A stretch of 64,000 nucleotides of DNA from assembly GCA_029204225.1 (NCBI GenBank), contig MU832026.1, positions 1 to 64,000 of the forward strand, given 5' to 3'. This document shows positions 43,285-55,337 of the stretch, piece by piece. Source of the DNA: Diphasiastrum complanatum. Its lineage: Eukaryota > Streptophyta > Lycopodiopsida > Lycopodiales > Lycopodiaceae. Under the pieces are notes generated by a model, which had not been told where the DNA came from, ran no database searches, and saw only the letters and a list, made by a program, of their open reading frames with translations. Both the position numbers and the translations under genes were made by a program. Numbering within the stretch: position 1 is the stretch's first letter; each line of letters begins with the position of its first letter.

Positions 43285-43620
43285 ATTAAGGAATTACATG
43301 GTCGATCATGATTGTTATCGAGCACACGAGGAACAAAATTACTCAATGCTTTTTAAATTATATTATCCTGGTGATTGAACCTTGAAAACCCTAAAATCGA
43401 GTGTCAAACCGGCTTGGTTGTGACCTTGTGAGTTATTAAACAGTGTAGAACGTGAGAAGTGGGTAATGACTGCACTAGTATGAGAAAGTGATGTTTGTGT
43501 AAGACTTAAAAAAAAACACATGGCTTGATGTGACTACAAGTGACAAAAACATTACGCCATTGTGAGGCATGTGTCATCCAAGCAAAGAAAAAAGATTGAC
43601 TATTGTGACTCACTCTTAGT
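43285..43620. repeat. Segmental duplication, copy 1
   Basis: Shares, in order, blocks with 44418-44605 and 45172-45337: GATCATGATTG, CCTTGAAAACCCTAAAATCG, CACATGGCTTGATGTGA, AAAAAAGATTGACTA. Diverged, non-coding. The 93-codon ORF beginning at 43661 has no recognisable family and is not annotated as a gene. Confidence 0.65.
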
Positions 43621-44417
43621 TTAGAATAATAAAGTCTTTGCAACAATAGCTTGCACTCTCTTGAGGAGTGGCCAACCAAACCCCCTTGAGACTTTGCACC
43701 ATGTGGTGCATAAGCTTTGCAAGGTGGTGGTACACTCTCACTATTTATTAACCATTACCTACATAGATAACTTAGTAATTCAACCCCTCATAATGAGTCC
43801 CTACCACTACGACATAACCCCAATAAGTGTGGGTAAATTTCGAACGGATGGGGTATGGAGTGTTGGGCAGTGGCCGCTTAACGCAAATTGGGGCAACCAT
43901 GCTCTAAATGTTGCCACCCACGGTCACCAGGGTGCACATTAAGGGCCCATCTCTTTATTGGTCTGGTGACAACTTTGGGGTTGATCAAAGACTAGGACTA
44001 CTTGCACCAACTAAGTGATGGCGACATAGCCTCCATCAATGTTTTTTAGTGGATGCAAACCCCACGCAACCTCTATCAAGAAAGTCTGAGATGCCTACCA
44101 CACTTCTGAGGGAATGTCATGAGGAGTCAACAGATGGGGAAACCCTTTGTGAGGCTAGTGTTCAGTGACAAGTCTAGAAATCACACCTTGTCGCATCATT
44201 AGTTCGCATTGTGCCTAGCTAGATTAGTGGGCCTAGCGGCAAAACTCACAAGTCCTCTCTACTACACCAAAAAAGTTGATAATTGGTTATGTGTTATTGA
44301 ACCCAATATCTCCTACTTAATTTGAATATGGAGTGCCTAAAAATTTTAAAAGTGTGTAATCAATTACACCATTGATCATCATTATCACCAAGAATAAATT
44401 TAAAATTTTACTTATAT

Positions 44418-45337
44418 CATGGAATTAAGCCATCGATCATGATTACCACCAAGCATATGCGAAAACAAATCACCTTCTATTTTTGCAATTGTACAACTTC
44501 AATGTCCAAACCTTGAAAACCGTAAAATTAAGAGTCGAACCAACTTGTTTATGACCTAATGGATTAGTAAACAAGTAAGCATTGAACATTAGATGTAGAT
44601 AACGACCATTGTTGGCCGAGTATTCACTTTTTGGCCAATTCTCAAGCCGCTTCTAGAGACCCTAACTGACGGGTATGTTGTTTTTTAGGAACATGCTCCT
44701 ACGTATAATTGATGGGTATGGATTTTTGTAGCAACTGACCATGGTCAAGGACTATCGGGTCCCTCTAAGCCCTGGATTGAAGTTGAAAACCATATCATCC
44801 TATGGAGGGGGGGTACAATTTTAGGATTGATTGACCTTACAACGAATTTTAAAAATCAAACTTTTCTTACAAGCTTGTGGAGGGGGGCAACAAGTGGTGG
44901 GCCAACAAGTAAATAGTGGGCAACAAGGATTTTATTAGAAATTTCTAAAGAAGTGATTGTAGTGTGAAGTACGGTGTGATTTTTATGTACAATCAATGTT
45001 GGCCAAAACTCTTAAGATGTTCTTGCTCTTCATAAAAATTTAAACATAAATATTTATTATTGCAATTATTATTTACCCAAATAATATATGTCGAGAACCT
45101 CATACAGGACCCAATAGTTCTTGATAGATTAATAATCGACAAATTGAAAATTGCCAAGCTTTAAGATTATTGAGAACCGCTACACTGGTAACGACAAGTG
45201 ATGTGGGTACATATGTACATGCAAGAGGTCAAAAAAACACTTGGCTTGATGTGATATGAGGCCACAAGAGACAAAAACAACAAGCCAATGTGCGGCATTG
45301 GTGATTCGAGAGAAGAAAAAGATTGACTACGTACCGT
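44418..45337. repeat. Segmental duplication, copy 2, with a 570-bp insertion
   Basis: The matching blocks of copy 1 recur here in the same order and orientation but are separated by 44606-45171, which begins ATTGTTGGCCGAGTATTC and contains GGAGGGGGG tracts (44808, 44880). That insert resembles no family I know and shows no clear terminal repeats. The following 45338-46075 has no recognised feature. Confidence 0.6.
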
Positions 45338-46075
45338 GTGATAGGATTGGGCACATATTTGCTCAATTTCTTTAGTATTTGAATTATTGGGCAACAACAA
45401 ACTAGCTTTTTTAAATTGAACAGTCTAAGTGTGAAATTATTAGATCTCCTTGATCAAGCTAGGTACATTGTGGGCCTCCTGGATCGAACTAGGTAGGCAC
45501 TTAATGTGTAATTGTCTATTTTATTTTTTTTTAAAGTTTTTTAAGCTTAGATCAAATAGCTAAAGTTAAATTTTTGGCATTTTCAAGTTTTGGATTATTT
45601 CATATGTCATTTTCAAAATCTGGACAACTTATTGATAAACTCTCTAGAACATGCATATTTCATAATATTGAGAATTGTCATTTTGAGCTTTGAAGGTTTT
45701 TAGGCATATATTTAAATATTCGTTATTCTTTGCCTAACCCAATAAGAGGGTAGGGTATATGACTTGTCTCCCGCAAGTTGAATTAAAGGTCTTGTGGAGA
45801 TGAAGTCTCAATCTCAAAGCTCGGCATGTGCGTGGAAAGATAAATCTAGGGCCCAAGAGCTCCCAAATGCAGCATGTCATAAGCTTGTTTGTATTCTAAT
45901 ATGAGGGGTAAAGGCATGTGAGAAATGATTTTTTTGTTCTAAGGGGTCCACACGCAAGCTTTTACTCGACATAACAATAGGAGGCCAAGAATTTTGTTGA
46001 CTATTTTGGGACACATGTCATCTAGGGGTTAGTTTATTTTTTGAAGACCTTCTTTATGGCTTGATGGCCTTCGTG

Positions 46076-46789
46076 TGTGAAAGTACTATACTTTAGGACC
46101 ATAAATGGGTCTAGAAAAGATCCACAAGAGTGATTGGATGCTTGCTTAACAATCTATCAAAAAACTAGACACAAAAAAGTTGATCTAGATTGGCAATTTG
46201 ACAAACAACAAGCATTAACAATCAAAAGCATTGATAAACATTGAAATCCGAGCCCACACATGTGTACTACAGGTTGTAGTACGGCCTTCAACCTGAGAAA
46301 CAAGTAGAAATTGATTTGGTTTCATTTGGATCACAAAAACTCAATGTACATAGTGAACTAGCTTGAGATTGCCAATGAGCTCCAAAAATTTTCTATCTTC
46401 TCACTATGGAGAGAGGGAATACATAGCAGATTCGACTTCCTTCTTGAAGTTAGGTGGATTTCCAGCATGTAAAAAGGAAGTTAACTCACCCTCCTTGACC
46501 TAAAATGAAACCCTAGTCTGTTTCCTACAGTCATGCTTGATAGATAGCTAGTTGGTCAAATTTTCACCTTAAATCTAGGATTTAGGTCCTATAAACTAGG
46601 AATCACTACCAAAATGACATGACCAACCCTATGGACTTGACCTCACCTACATTAGGAGTGGGTTGACACGTGGCATCTTGGCCTCACATGTGTGGAATCC
46701 ACTTATGTACAAAATTTACATTATACTACATGGTTTTTGATCAAGCTAGATTTGCCAATTTTTGGCAATTCTTCACACTCCCCAAATTT
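46076..46789 (-). mobile_element. Copia 3' LTR (702 bp) and polypurine tract, element H
   Basis: On the minus strand AAATTTGGGGAG (46789-46778) precedes TGTGAAGAATTG; the LTR ends GTACTTTCACA at 46076, giving TGTGAA...TTCACA ends. CACGTG and CACATGTG words occur near the LTR start. It follows the remains of element H in the correct order. Confidence 0.75.
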
Positions 46790-48330
46790 AGCTTGATCTA
46801 TTTACAACTCTCTTGATAGATGAATGAAAGCTTTTAGAAGTGTCTAGAAAATCCAGCTACAAACAAGGAACTTTTGAGACTCCAATAGAGAATGATGTCC
46901 ATGAAGGATCTTTCACCACCTCTTAAAGGATCCCTTACAAGATGTTCCACAAATGTGTCTATATATATGTAGCACACTTCAAAAACTATACATCATGCCA
47001 AGCCATGGATTCCAAGGCATTTTGTGCACTTGAAGATACATCAATAAAACTAGATGGCTCCATCTTGATACTCAAGGTTCTTCTTGGAGTCCTTGGGTCT
47101 TGAGCTTGCTCCTCCACTTGACTTGACTCCAAAAAATCAATGAATTGAATATGGTGTTGATCCAAAGGTGCTTCTTCAAGTTTACAAATCTTCCACTCTT
47201 GAAAGATCACATTTTCACCATTGACAAATTCTTTGGTTGAAAACAAGTAGATTCTACAATCTCTACTTGAAGAGCAAAACACTACTTTGAAATGTGATAA
47301 TCTTTGGTCCTTACATTGGAATGATCATGCACAAAGCATGTGGACACAAAGATTTCCAAAGAAAATGATGTTTCATCTTTTATGACTCTATTCAAACTAT
47401 TACAAAAATAGCTATCCAATGAAATTGCTTTATCAACAACAAATGTAGATTTCAAAGCATCCCATTTCATTGTCTTGTCATACAAAGTAATAAACACCAT
47501 GAATCTTAAAGGTAAGAAACAAGTCACCTCATGTCTACTAATACTTTCCAAAAAGTATTCAAAGATAGTAGACTCTCCAATGCTCACCACCCTTGCAAGA
47601 TGCACACTTGAATGGACAATTTGCATGCAATTTGATGACTTGGCCATTGTCATTGAGGACTCCCTTGGAACTCTCATGCTTTGAGGCTGATCCTCAAGAT
47701 CTTCCTCCTTTTGATGCTCCTCCTCAATGCAAGCAAGATCACACTTTGCCAAGATCTTGCCCTTGAATGAGAAATTGGCTTTCTCATCACCATTTTGCAA
47801 AGACAAGGAACTCATCCTAGATTTTGCATGGAGCATCCTACACTCTTCAGCCACTAATACACTGTGAAGTTTTTCTATAGTTGGCAAAGTGTCTTGGATG
47901 GCAAAACTTTGGACCAAATTTGCAAACTCATCTCCTAGACCATTAAGGACAATTTGTACAAGCTCTCCATCATGAATCTTCTCTCCAATGGAAGCCAACT
48001 CCCTATTTAGAGACTTGCTTCTGAGTACATAATCATGTGCGCTCTCCTCACTTCTGCTCATGCTTTGCAAAATTTGATTTCTAAGCATAAGAACTCTAGA
48101 AGTGTTGCTAGACTCATAGATTGATTTTAAAGACTCCTAGGCCTCTTTAGCACTAGTACAAGCTGATACTTCTCTCAACAAGTCATTGCTCACATTCATT
48201 TTCACACAATGAAGTGCAAGCCTAGATCTCTTCTTGTATCTAGCTAACTCATGTGCACCTAGAGGTTCATCTTCATCTTCAATCAAGAACTCATAAAGGT
48301 CTTGGAGCACCAAGACTGACTCATGGTCAA
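46790..48330 (-). pseudogene. Internally deleted copia element H (gag to RT end)
   Basis: The minus strand starts with gag of the F family (48325-47700; TAG at about 48138, then a 268-codon open frame with LRNQILQSMSRSEESAHDYV, LVQIVLNGLGDEFANLVQ and IEKLHSVLVAEECRML). Instead of nucleocapsid and protease the frame runs into unrelated residues and then pieces of integrase end (IFVSTCFVHDHSNVR, SSSRDCRIYLFSTKEF, ENVIFQEWKICKLEE) at 47380-47150. A last piece, near 46900, gives GGERSFMDIILYWSL, the RT/RNase H border. So integrase core, RT and RNase H are deleted. It is non-autonomous; the 268-codon frame might still be translated. Confidence 0.75.
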
Positions 48331-48334
48331 GTCT

Positions 48335-48912
48335 TTTGCAAAAATCGCCGATTGTCTAACGGTCAGATTTGGTAAAGACTTGTTATAAGGGAAGCTCCCT
48401 AAGATCCTGCTTACAAGATAAACCACAATGGAAAACACACTATGGAGCAACCACCCAACCAAGTAGAAGTAACCAATCAACTCTAGAAGCTTCACCCCCA
48501 AGCCAAGGAATAAGAGGCATGAATGTAGAGTGAAACCCTGGCAATGAATCCATGATCACAAAGAGGAGTAGGGCGAGTTTGGCCTCAATATATAGAGCCA
48601 AAAGCAACCTGGGCACATAGCCATGCATAGCCCTAAGTTCCCTATACATAGATTCACCTAGAATAGAGTCCTAAGCATGGACCACTTATTCATAGAATTG
48701 CTATTGATAACATGCATACACTGTCTCAAACCTTGTCTAAACTCCATTTAGTGTGTTCTGGGCCTCACAAGGATATTAGTTACTTTCGGGTCACATCCAG
48801 TATGACGTGGCATAACTAACAGCTTGTTTACTGGAGTACCGTGTATCCAAGACTAGGAGTATACTGAATCCTACTTGTTGGCCATGAACATAACATTCTT
48901 CCCTCCTTAAAC
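48335..48912 (-). mobile_element. LTR and polypurine tract of the family R element
   Basis: On the minus strand TTTAAGGAGGGAAGAA (about 48911-48896) is followed by TGTTATGTTCATGG at 48895. The sequence below contains CTATATATTGAGG (about 48595), a plausible TATA box. It continues to about 48335, where element H gag begins, so the LTR is cut short there. It defines family R sequence (48913 upward) as the 3' region of an LTR element. Confidence 0.6.
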
Positions 48913-50695
48913 TGATTCCATCCTTAGAAGCTCTCTAAACAAGAAAGAATAACATGAACAGTTCTTTTAACTTTAAGTATCAACCTAAAAAATCATTATC
49001 CTTAGTTAAACTTTCACTTCAAACAAGTACTCAGAGATAATCCTATCTTCCAAATGATATTCTCTACACTGGAGTATAACTCAGGTTTGAAAAGTATACT
49101 AAGCGATAAATTTTCCATCTGGGTTATATTCATCACAAGCTAGTAACATCATCTTCATGTAAAACACTTACATGAAACACTGGGTGAAATAACCTAACTT
49201 AAGAGATTAAAGTTAAAGAAATAATAAAATAATTACAATTACAGTTTGAAATTATCCACAACTCTAACAGATAATTCGTTAGCTTTCAAGTAAAAATATC
49301 CTGAGAATCCAAATTCTAAGATATGATAATTCATTTAGCTAGAATCTCTAGGAGAATCACTAAGATATAGAATTATTAAAACTCAACTCTGAGTACCCCA
49401 GATACTCTTTTGAGTTAAATGCTCCTGTTTCTAGCACCAAATGCAAGAAAATAGCATTCATTCACCTTAATATACTTGTATGTCTCCTATGATAACTTGG
49501 AGATCCAATTAGATGAAGAACTGTACTCACGCATCTGCAGACCATAAACTGTAGTAGAATAGCATCCACTAGACTAATTAATTCTCCACAAATAAGATAA
49601 CTTATCTTGTGGAATGTCTGTGAGATCCATAGGTCCTCAAATATAACATTGGAGTAGAGAGATTCAAAAACAATGATTCGAATTCTTACTCAAATAATAG
49701 ATCAAGAATTGATCATCAAACTTAAGAATCATTACAATTCCTTATAATCCTCTGACAATAATTAAGTATCTATTTATGATTCGTCAACCATATATATTTA
49801 GATTCATATGATTCGTCAATCATAATTTTCTGGAATCAAAATCATATTTAATCATTTACAGGATACTAGAGTATATGTTTCACATAACTCAGGAAAAGTA
49901 AGAATCATTCCAAAATCTTTTCCAACAGGAAAATACTGGATTCTAGGAATACTTTCCAATCAGGATTTTAACTGAAATGCGAGATATTCAAGTTCTATAA
50001 ACCACTAGTAAGTAAAGACAGAAAGCATACCAAATGACAATCATCTTCAACTACAAAAACTTTAGATTACAATCTAGAATCACATCTAGATGCCCAAATT
50101 CCTACTGAATATCAATTCAGTTGTTATTCTTGGATTCATTATGATTCGTTATCCATTTGAGCTCTCTGGGATACAATCACTAATGAGCTGAGTCTATTTC
50201 TTAACTAAGGAATATTCTATCCCAAGAATATTGTATATCCAATGCACATAATTTCAACTGATGAACCCAAATGATTCACTAATCATGCGTCTTACAAGCA
50301 ATATAAATAAAAAACCATCAATTCTCGGTGAATCCACATCACACAAAGTCCAAGTCTATTCACACAAGTAGTAGTTTATATGACATAACAGTCTTTCAGA
50401 AGAATAACTTCATGCTGGGAAGAATCAATAAATAGTTTAAGGATTAATTAAGAAAGTGAGAAATAGATTTGAGGGCCTATGATTTTGTAAATAATGAGAT
50501 ACCATATTAGGATCTAGATTCAACTTCAAAATTTTCCAAAATACCCCACATTTGATCTAATGGTTTTCTTCTTTCCCATATCGCGACTAGGTACTAAACA
50601 CACCGTTGATCATCAGATCTTTACAATCCTAGAATTTCCTTTCCAAAAATTACTGATGTCCCATACCATCAGCTTTTCCTTCCAGAAAACCCAGT
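48913..50695 (-). repeat. Repeat family R, copy 3: long non-coding 3' region
   Basis: About 1.8 kb of AT-rich non-coding sequence between the stop of the ORF at 50681 and the polypurine tract. Parts recur at 27820-28127 and 37440-37960 (opposite strand) and, most closely, at 51306-51805 in direct orientation (about 85% identical by eye over 490 bp). It contains GATTCATTATGATTCG-type words repeated several times. Confidence 0.7.
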
Positions 50696-51230
50696 TGCAC
50701 GGTCCTCTTTTCTAACTCATAGTTAGAGTCAACCAAGCGATGGAAGATCTGGGAAGAGATCCTTTCTTTCTTGAGCTTGCCAACCATCAAGAAGTTATTC
50801 AGAAGTTGTGCAACAACATGGGGGGTGGGATCTCTAATGGCTTCTAGCAGGTAACTATCATTCGTGTGATACTGATTGAGGGTAATATAAACAAAAGGCT
50901 AGATAATGGACTTGGCATGTTTATGAGATGAGATTTGTCGAGGCCCAGAAGTGGTACTTATGGCAGCAAGGGCGGCCTTAATGACCCGCACCTTGTCAGT
51001 GACTCCCTGAAAGTTAATATAAAATCTAGCCTTGGATTCATTCCAAGTGCTAAATTCCATGTTAATAAACTCCATATTTATTTTGTTTGAAAAGGCATGC
51101 TCATGGGTCCCCATTGCCATGAGCAAAGGCTTAGCAAGTGTTGGGAATGACTGAGACACACAGGGTGGTCTGATAGGCCGCATCGGAATAAGGCCGTTAC
51201 CCCAACAAAGAAAATACGATGAACAATATA
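50681..51230 (-). pseudogene. Unrecognised ORF upstream of repeat R
   Basis: The minus strand is open from above the ATG at 51183 (preceded in frame by GNGLIP) through one stop at 50899 and then on to 50681, about 165 codons. It reads ordinary protein sequence, for example LAKPLLMAMGTHEHAFSNKI, FYINFQGVTDKVRVIKAALA, SYLLEAIRDPTPHVVAQLLN and ISSQIFHRLVDSNYELEKRT, ending EGKADGMGHQ. I do not recognise it. The end (ADGMG plus stop) is conserved in repeat R copy 1. The stretch from YLLEA to EKRT can be loosely aligned with 36.9-37.2 kb (YMIDA...NSNKRT), which is suggestive only. It lies where a retroelement's last ORF would. Confidence 0.4.
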
Positions 51231-51305
51231 AAAATTGCTAATGTAAGAATCTGGATTGCTTAGAGAATAGAATGATAGAGCAGTTCTGATATGTGATGAA
51301 CGTCA

Positions 51306-51805
51306 GTATAGGGATACTGAAGTATATGTCCAACATAACTCAGGAAAAGTAAGAATCATTCCAAAATCTTTCCCACTAGGAAGATATTGGATTTTAAGAA
51401 CATTCTCCACACAGAATTCTCTGACAGAAGTGTTAGATATTCAAGTTCTATATGCCACTGGTGATTAAAGACAGAAAGCATACCAAAATGATAATGACAA
51501 TCATCTTCAATCACAAAAACTTTAGATTAACATCTAGAATCAAATCTAGATACCCAAAGTCCTGCTGAATGTCAATTCAGTTATTATTCTTGGATTCATT
51601 ATGATTCGCTATCCAATTGAGCTCTCTGGGATACAATCACTAATGATCTAAGTCTTATCCCTTAACTAAGAAATGCCCTATACCAAGAATATTGTATATC
51701 CAATGCACAAAATTTTAACTGATTGAATCCTGATGATCCACTAATCATGCGTCTTATAAGTAATATAGTTCAAAACCATGAGTTTTTGGTGACTCCTCAT
51801 CACAC
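51306..51805 (-). repeat. Repeat family R, copy 4
   Basis: Direct-orientation duplicate of 49859-50343. The match resumes at about 52930-52990 (CCAAGTCTATTTGCACAAGT, equal to 50350-50390), so about 1.1 kb (51806-52930) was inserted into this copy. That insert is AT-rich and holds no gene or known repeat that I can identify. Confidence 0.75.
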
Positions 51806-53139
51806 TGATCGTTTTACCAATTATTTTTATTTTGGAGTAATTAACTACTCAAGTTAATTGCCAATGAATTAGAAATCTTAGATGTATAGGTGAAGAATTC
51901 AATTATACTCGTATGATACCACATTTAGATCCTTACCCAAATCATTTATAAGTTAATCCATAAATCTTCCATACAAAGATTTGTTAACTCTGCAATTACC
52001 TGTCAAAAGAATACTTGATCATATGCTTATGTTCACCGACTAGGTTAAGTGCACCAAATAACCCTAGTAGCCAGGAATACACAGTAGATTCATGCAGGAC
52101 TAATTGTGCACATATGTGAATAATCTCACTATGACCCAGCACACAAACACGTTTTTATCTGACAGATTCATCCAAAATCCACATATGTTACTCACATATC
52201 TCATTGAGATCTTGTAACTCAGCTACGAAATAATTTCTATTTCTCATGAGTAAATAACATATCCGAAAAATCTTTGAGACGAATAAAATTCATTCCCAGT
52301 AGTTTTCCAATCCAATTTCCTCTAATCTCATAATTTCTTCCACTCAATCAACCCCTTTCTGATCCTAGTACTCAAACTAAGATTACATTGATTTAATAAA
52401 GACATTCAGATTTAAATCTTTATCAAAATTACTCCTATTCCAATCAAAATGGAATTAGTAACTTTTGACCTTTCATTGTACTACTTATAGATGATGATTT
52501 AAATTTCAAACATGTTCTAGTTCCAGATTGTCCAGACAATCCCTAAAGAATTTCTCTTATTCAAAAAGTTCCAATTATGTATCTTACTCTGAATATGTCC
52601 AAAATTACTTTCAGAAAAAGTCTCATTTCTATACCACAACTGGTTCTCTTCCAAAAACTATGCAACCAATAGATCCTTAGATAGAATTTTATCCCATCAC
52701 TTCACCCCTATTTAAAAAAAAAATTAGCAAGTTATATAAAAGTTAACTGGAAAGACGACATATGAAAATATCTAAATCCATGAAAAGTCAGTAAGAAGTG
52801 CATTCCATAAAAAGATTCACTCTATTACAAACAAGACTTTTCCTTCAAATATTTTCCACACGAGTTGCAGAAACCACCATTCCATCAAAATCCATTTACG
52901 CAAAAGAGAAATTGAAACACTTTAACCTTAGAATTTATTTGAATTCCAAGTCTATTTGCACAAGTAGTAATTTATATGACATCAATCTCAAAGAAGAATG
53001 AGGCATCACACCAGCAGCATACGACTACTAGTCTCACAATCAAGGATACACTAGTGAGAGCCCAATAGGTATACTTAGACTCTCCAAGGCCCATGCACCA
53101 CTAGTAGTGCACTGTGACACCTCACTGGACACCTCTGCA

Positions 53140-54058
53140 GCCTATCTGGGAGGCTAGACTTTGTGCTAAAGGTTTTGCTCAAGTTTATGGACTTGATTAT
53201 GAGGAGACTTTTGCTCCAGTTGCCAAGATGGTATCAATTAGAATCATAATTTCTATTGCTTGTTTTTTCAATTGGCAAGTTCTTCAATTAGATGTCTCTA
53301 ATGCATTTTTAAATGGATATCTAGAAGAAGAGATTTATATGGATCATCCTATTGGGTTCATCCATGACAAAGACAAAGTTTGCTTGCTCTTCAAAAGTCT
53401 ATATGGACTAAAGCAAGCTCCAAGGTCATGGTATTCTCGACTTAACACCTTTCTTGAGTCACTAGGATTCAATCTTAGTAACTATGATCCTTTCTTGTAT
53501 GTCAAGTTTTGGTAAAGATATTGTCATCCTTCTTATTTATGTTGATGATATCATTCTAACAGGAAGTTGTATCAAGTTAGTTGAGGAAACCAAGATTGAA
53601 TTCAAGATGCAAGATCATGGAAAAATTCACTAAATTCTAGGATTAGAGATTGACTTTCTTAAAGATAAAGCTTTTGTATGTCAATCCAAGTATGCTCTTT
53701 CAATGTTAAAAATGTTCAATATGTTAGATTGTAAAAGTATAGAAACTCCTATGGAGAAAAATGTAAAAGACCCTAACAAAGGTGATGAAAGATCCTTCCT
53801 GGACATCACACTTTTTAGGAGTCTTATAGGCTCCTTGATTTGGCTCACAATAACTAGACCTGACATAAACTTTAGTGCTCATAAGTTGAGCCAGGCTATG
53901 CAAAATCCTACTATTTATCATTGGAAAATGGCCAAGAGAGTGCTTAGATATATATCTTCATCTTTTTGATTATGGTTTATTGTATAAAAGTAAAGATCTT
54001 TCTATTGTTGGTTATTCTGACTCGGATTTTGCAAGTGATAACCAAAACTATGATGAAT
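53140..54058 (+). pseudogene. Copia RT-RNase H fragment (element I)
   Basis: Starts mid-RT with LCAKGFAQVYGLDYEETFAP, continues LDVSNAFLNGYLEEEIYMDH and LYGLKQAPRSWYSRLN, then after a one-base shift at 53513 the catalytic IYVDDIILTG and EFKMQDHGKIH, stop, ILGLEIDFL, TPMEKNVKDPNKGDERSF, IGSLIWLTITRPDI, and after another shift the RNase H start YSDSDFAS. It ends at about 54058. It is closely similar to elements L and F in wording and truncated at both ends. Confidence 0.85.
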
Positions 54059-54189
54059 GTTAGTGTAGAGGAGTAGAGTTAAAGATGAGTAGTATAGTGG
54101 TGAGTAGGAAATTAACTAAAAGTAGCATCTATGCATAGTTAGGCACCTATCCAGTGATCTAAACTTTGTTGACAGGCGAAAGGGCTATA

Positions 54190-55337
54190 CTACGAGAGAT
54201 CTTCGATCCCACAATGTTGGACAACAACTTGACCTCACCTCTCTTGAATTCAACTCTGACTGTTCCTTCACCTTCGATTGAATGTGATGAGTTGTCTCCA
54301 AGTTGCACAAATCGAGAGTGGGTGAATGACTTGTAGTCTTTGAACCAATCGCAATGGTGAGTCATGTGTTGAGTTGCTCCGGAGTCTAGATACCAGGAAT
54401 CGATATCCTATTGTTCTCTGACTTTGGTCATAAAAAATACTTCATCTTCCTCTTCTTCTTGCTGTTGATTTGAGTGACTGGTTGTAGCACTATGTGCTTG
54501 TTGTTGGAACTGCTTCTTCTTTTCATTGTTATACTTCAAAGTTTGACAGTCCTTGATTTCGTGGCTAGTCCTCTTACAATATCTGCAGAATAGTTTCTAC
54601 ACACGTTGGAATGATGAAGAGCTTGAATTCGATCCTGGACCGGAATTTGGTCCAAACTGCATGTTGCTCTTCTTGTCAGTATAGCCTAACTTTGTAGATC
54701 TCTTGGATCTAAACTTATGATTTTTTGAATATAGAGCTTGAGGATCCGATCCTGAGCTTGAGGAGGATACTGACCTTTTGATCTCCTCTTGTAGGAGCAG
54801 CGGAATTACTCTTGATAGAGTGAGGTGCTCCTGGGTAGAAATTGCCATTACCCAATTTTCGTAGGCTTCAGGTCGACTCGATAATAGAGTCATGAGTGCA
54901 TTGGAATCTTCTATGACTAAGCTAGTTGCAGTCATCTGCTCCATAAGATTTTTGAAAGTGTTGGGGTGACTCGAAACACTATCTACTTCAGACATTCTGA
55001 GGTTGAAGAATTTCTTCCTCAGATGGAGCTTGGATGTAACATCTCTAATGTCGTAGAGAGTTGCTAGGATGTCCCATGCATCCTTAGCAGTCTGAGCAAC
55101 ATGTATGTGATTGATTTGAGTGTCCTTGATATTGAGGGTGATCATGGCAAATGCTTTGCCATCTCTCAGTCTCCACTTGGTGATGACGACTACATCACCT
55201 TCTGGTTTGAGCTCTGTGCCATCAACGATGTCTCACAGTTCTTTGGCTAGAAGTATAACCTTCATCTTGAATTTCCAGAGATGGTAGTTATCTCCATCAA
55301 GTTTGTCAATGAGAGATGAATTAGATGATGGATCCAT
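54190..55337 (-). pseudogene. Copia gag and protease start (element J)
   Basis: Gag starts MDPSSNSSLIDKLDG-like and has isolated stops before the open frame at 55145-54597 (NIKDTQINHIHVAQTAKDAW, LHLRKKFFNLRMSEVDS, LTLSRVIPLLLQEEIKRS). A zinc knuckle region with a stop leads to the protease: WYLDSGATQHMTHHCDW keeps the catalytic D-S-G. After GEVK the copia sequence ends. Compared with K, J has fewer stops and the intact active site, though it lacks everything downstream. Confidence 0.85.

Noticed and set aside
43661-43942. 93-codon plus-strand ORF
   Set aside because: No recognisable domain, no splice or promoter context, and it adjoins a diverged non-coding duplication.
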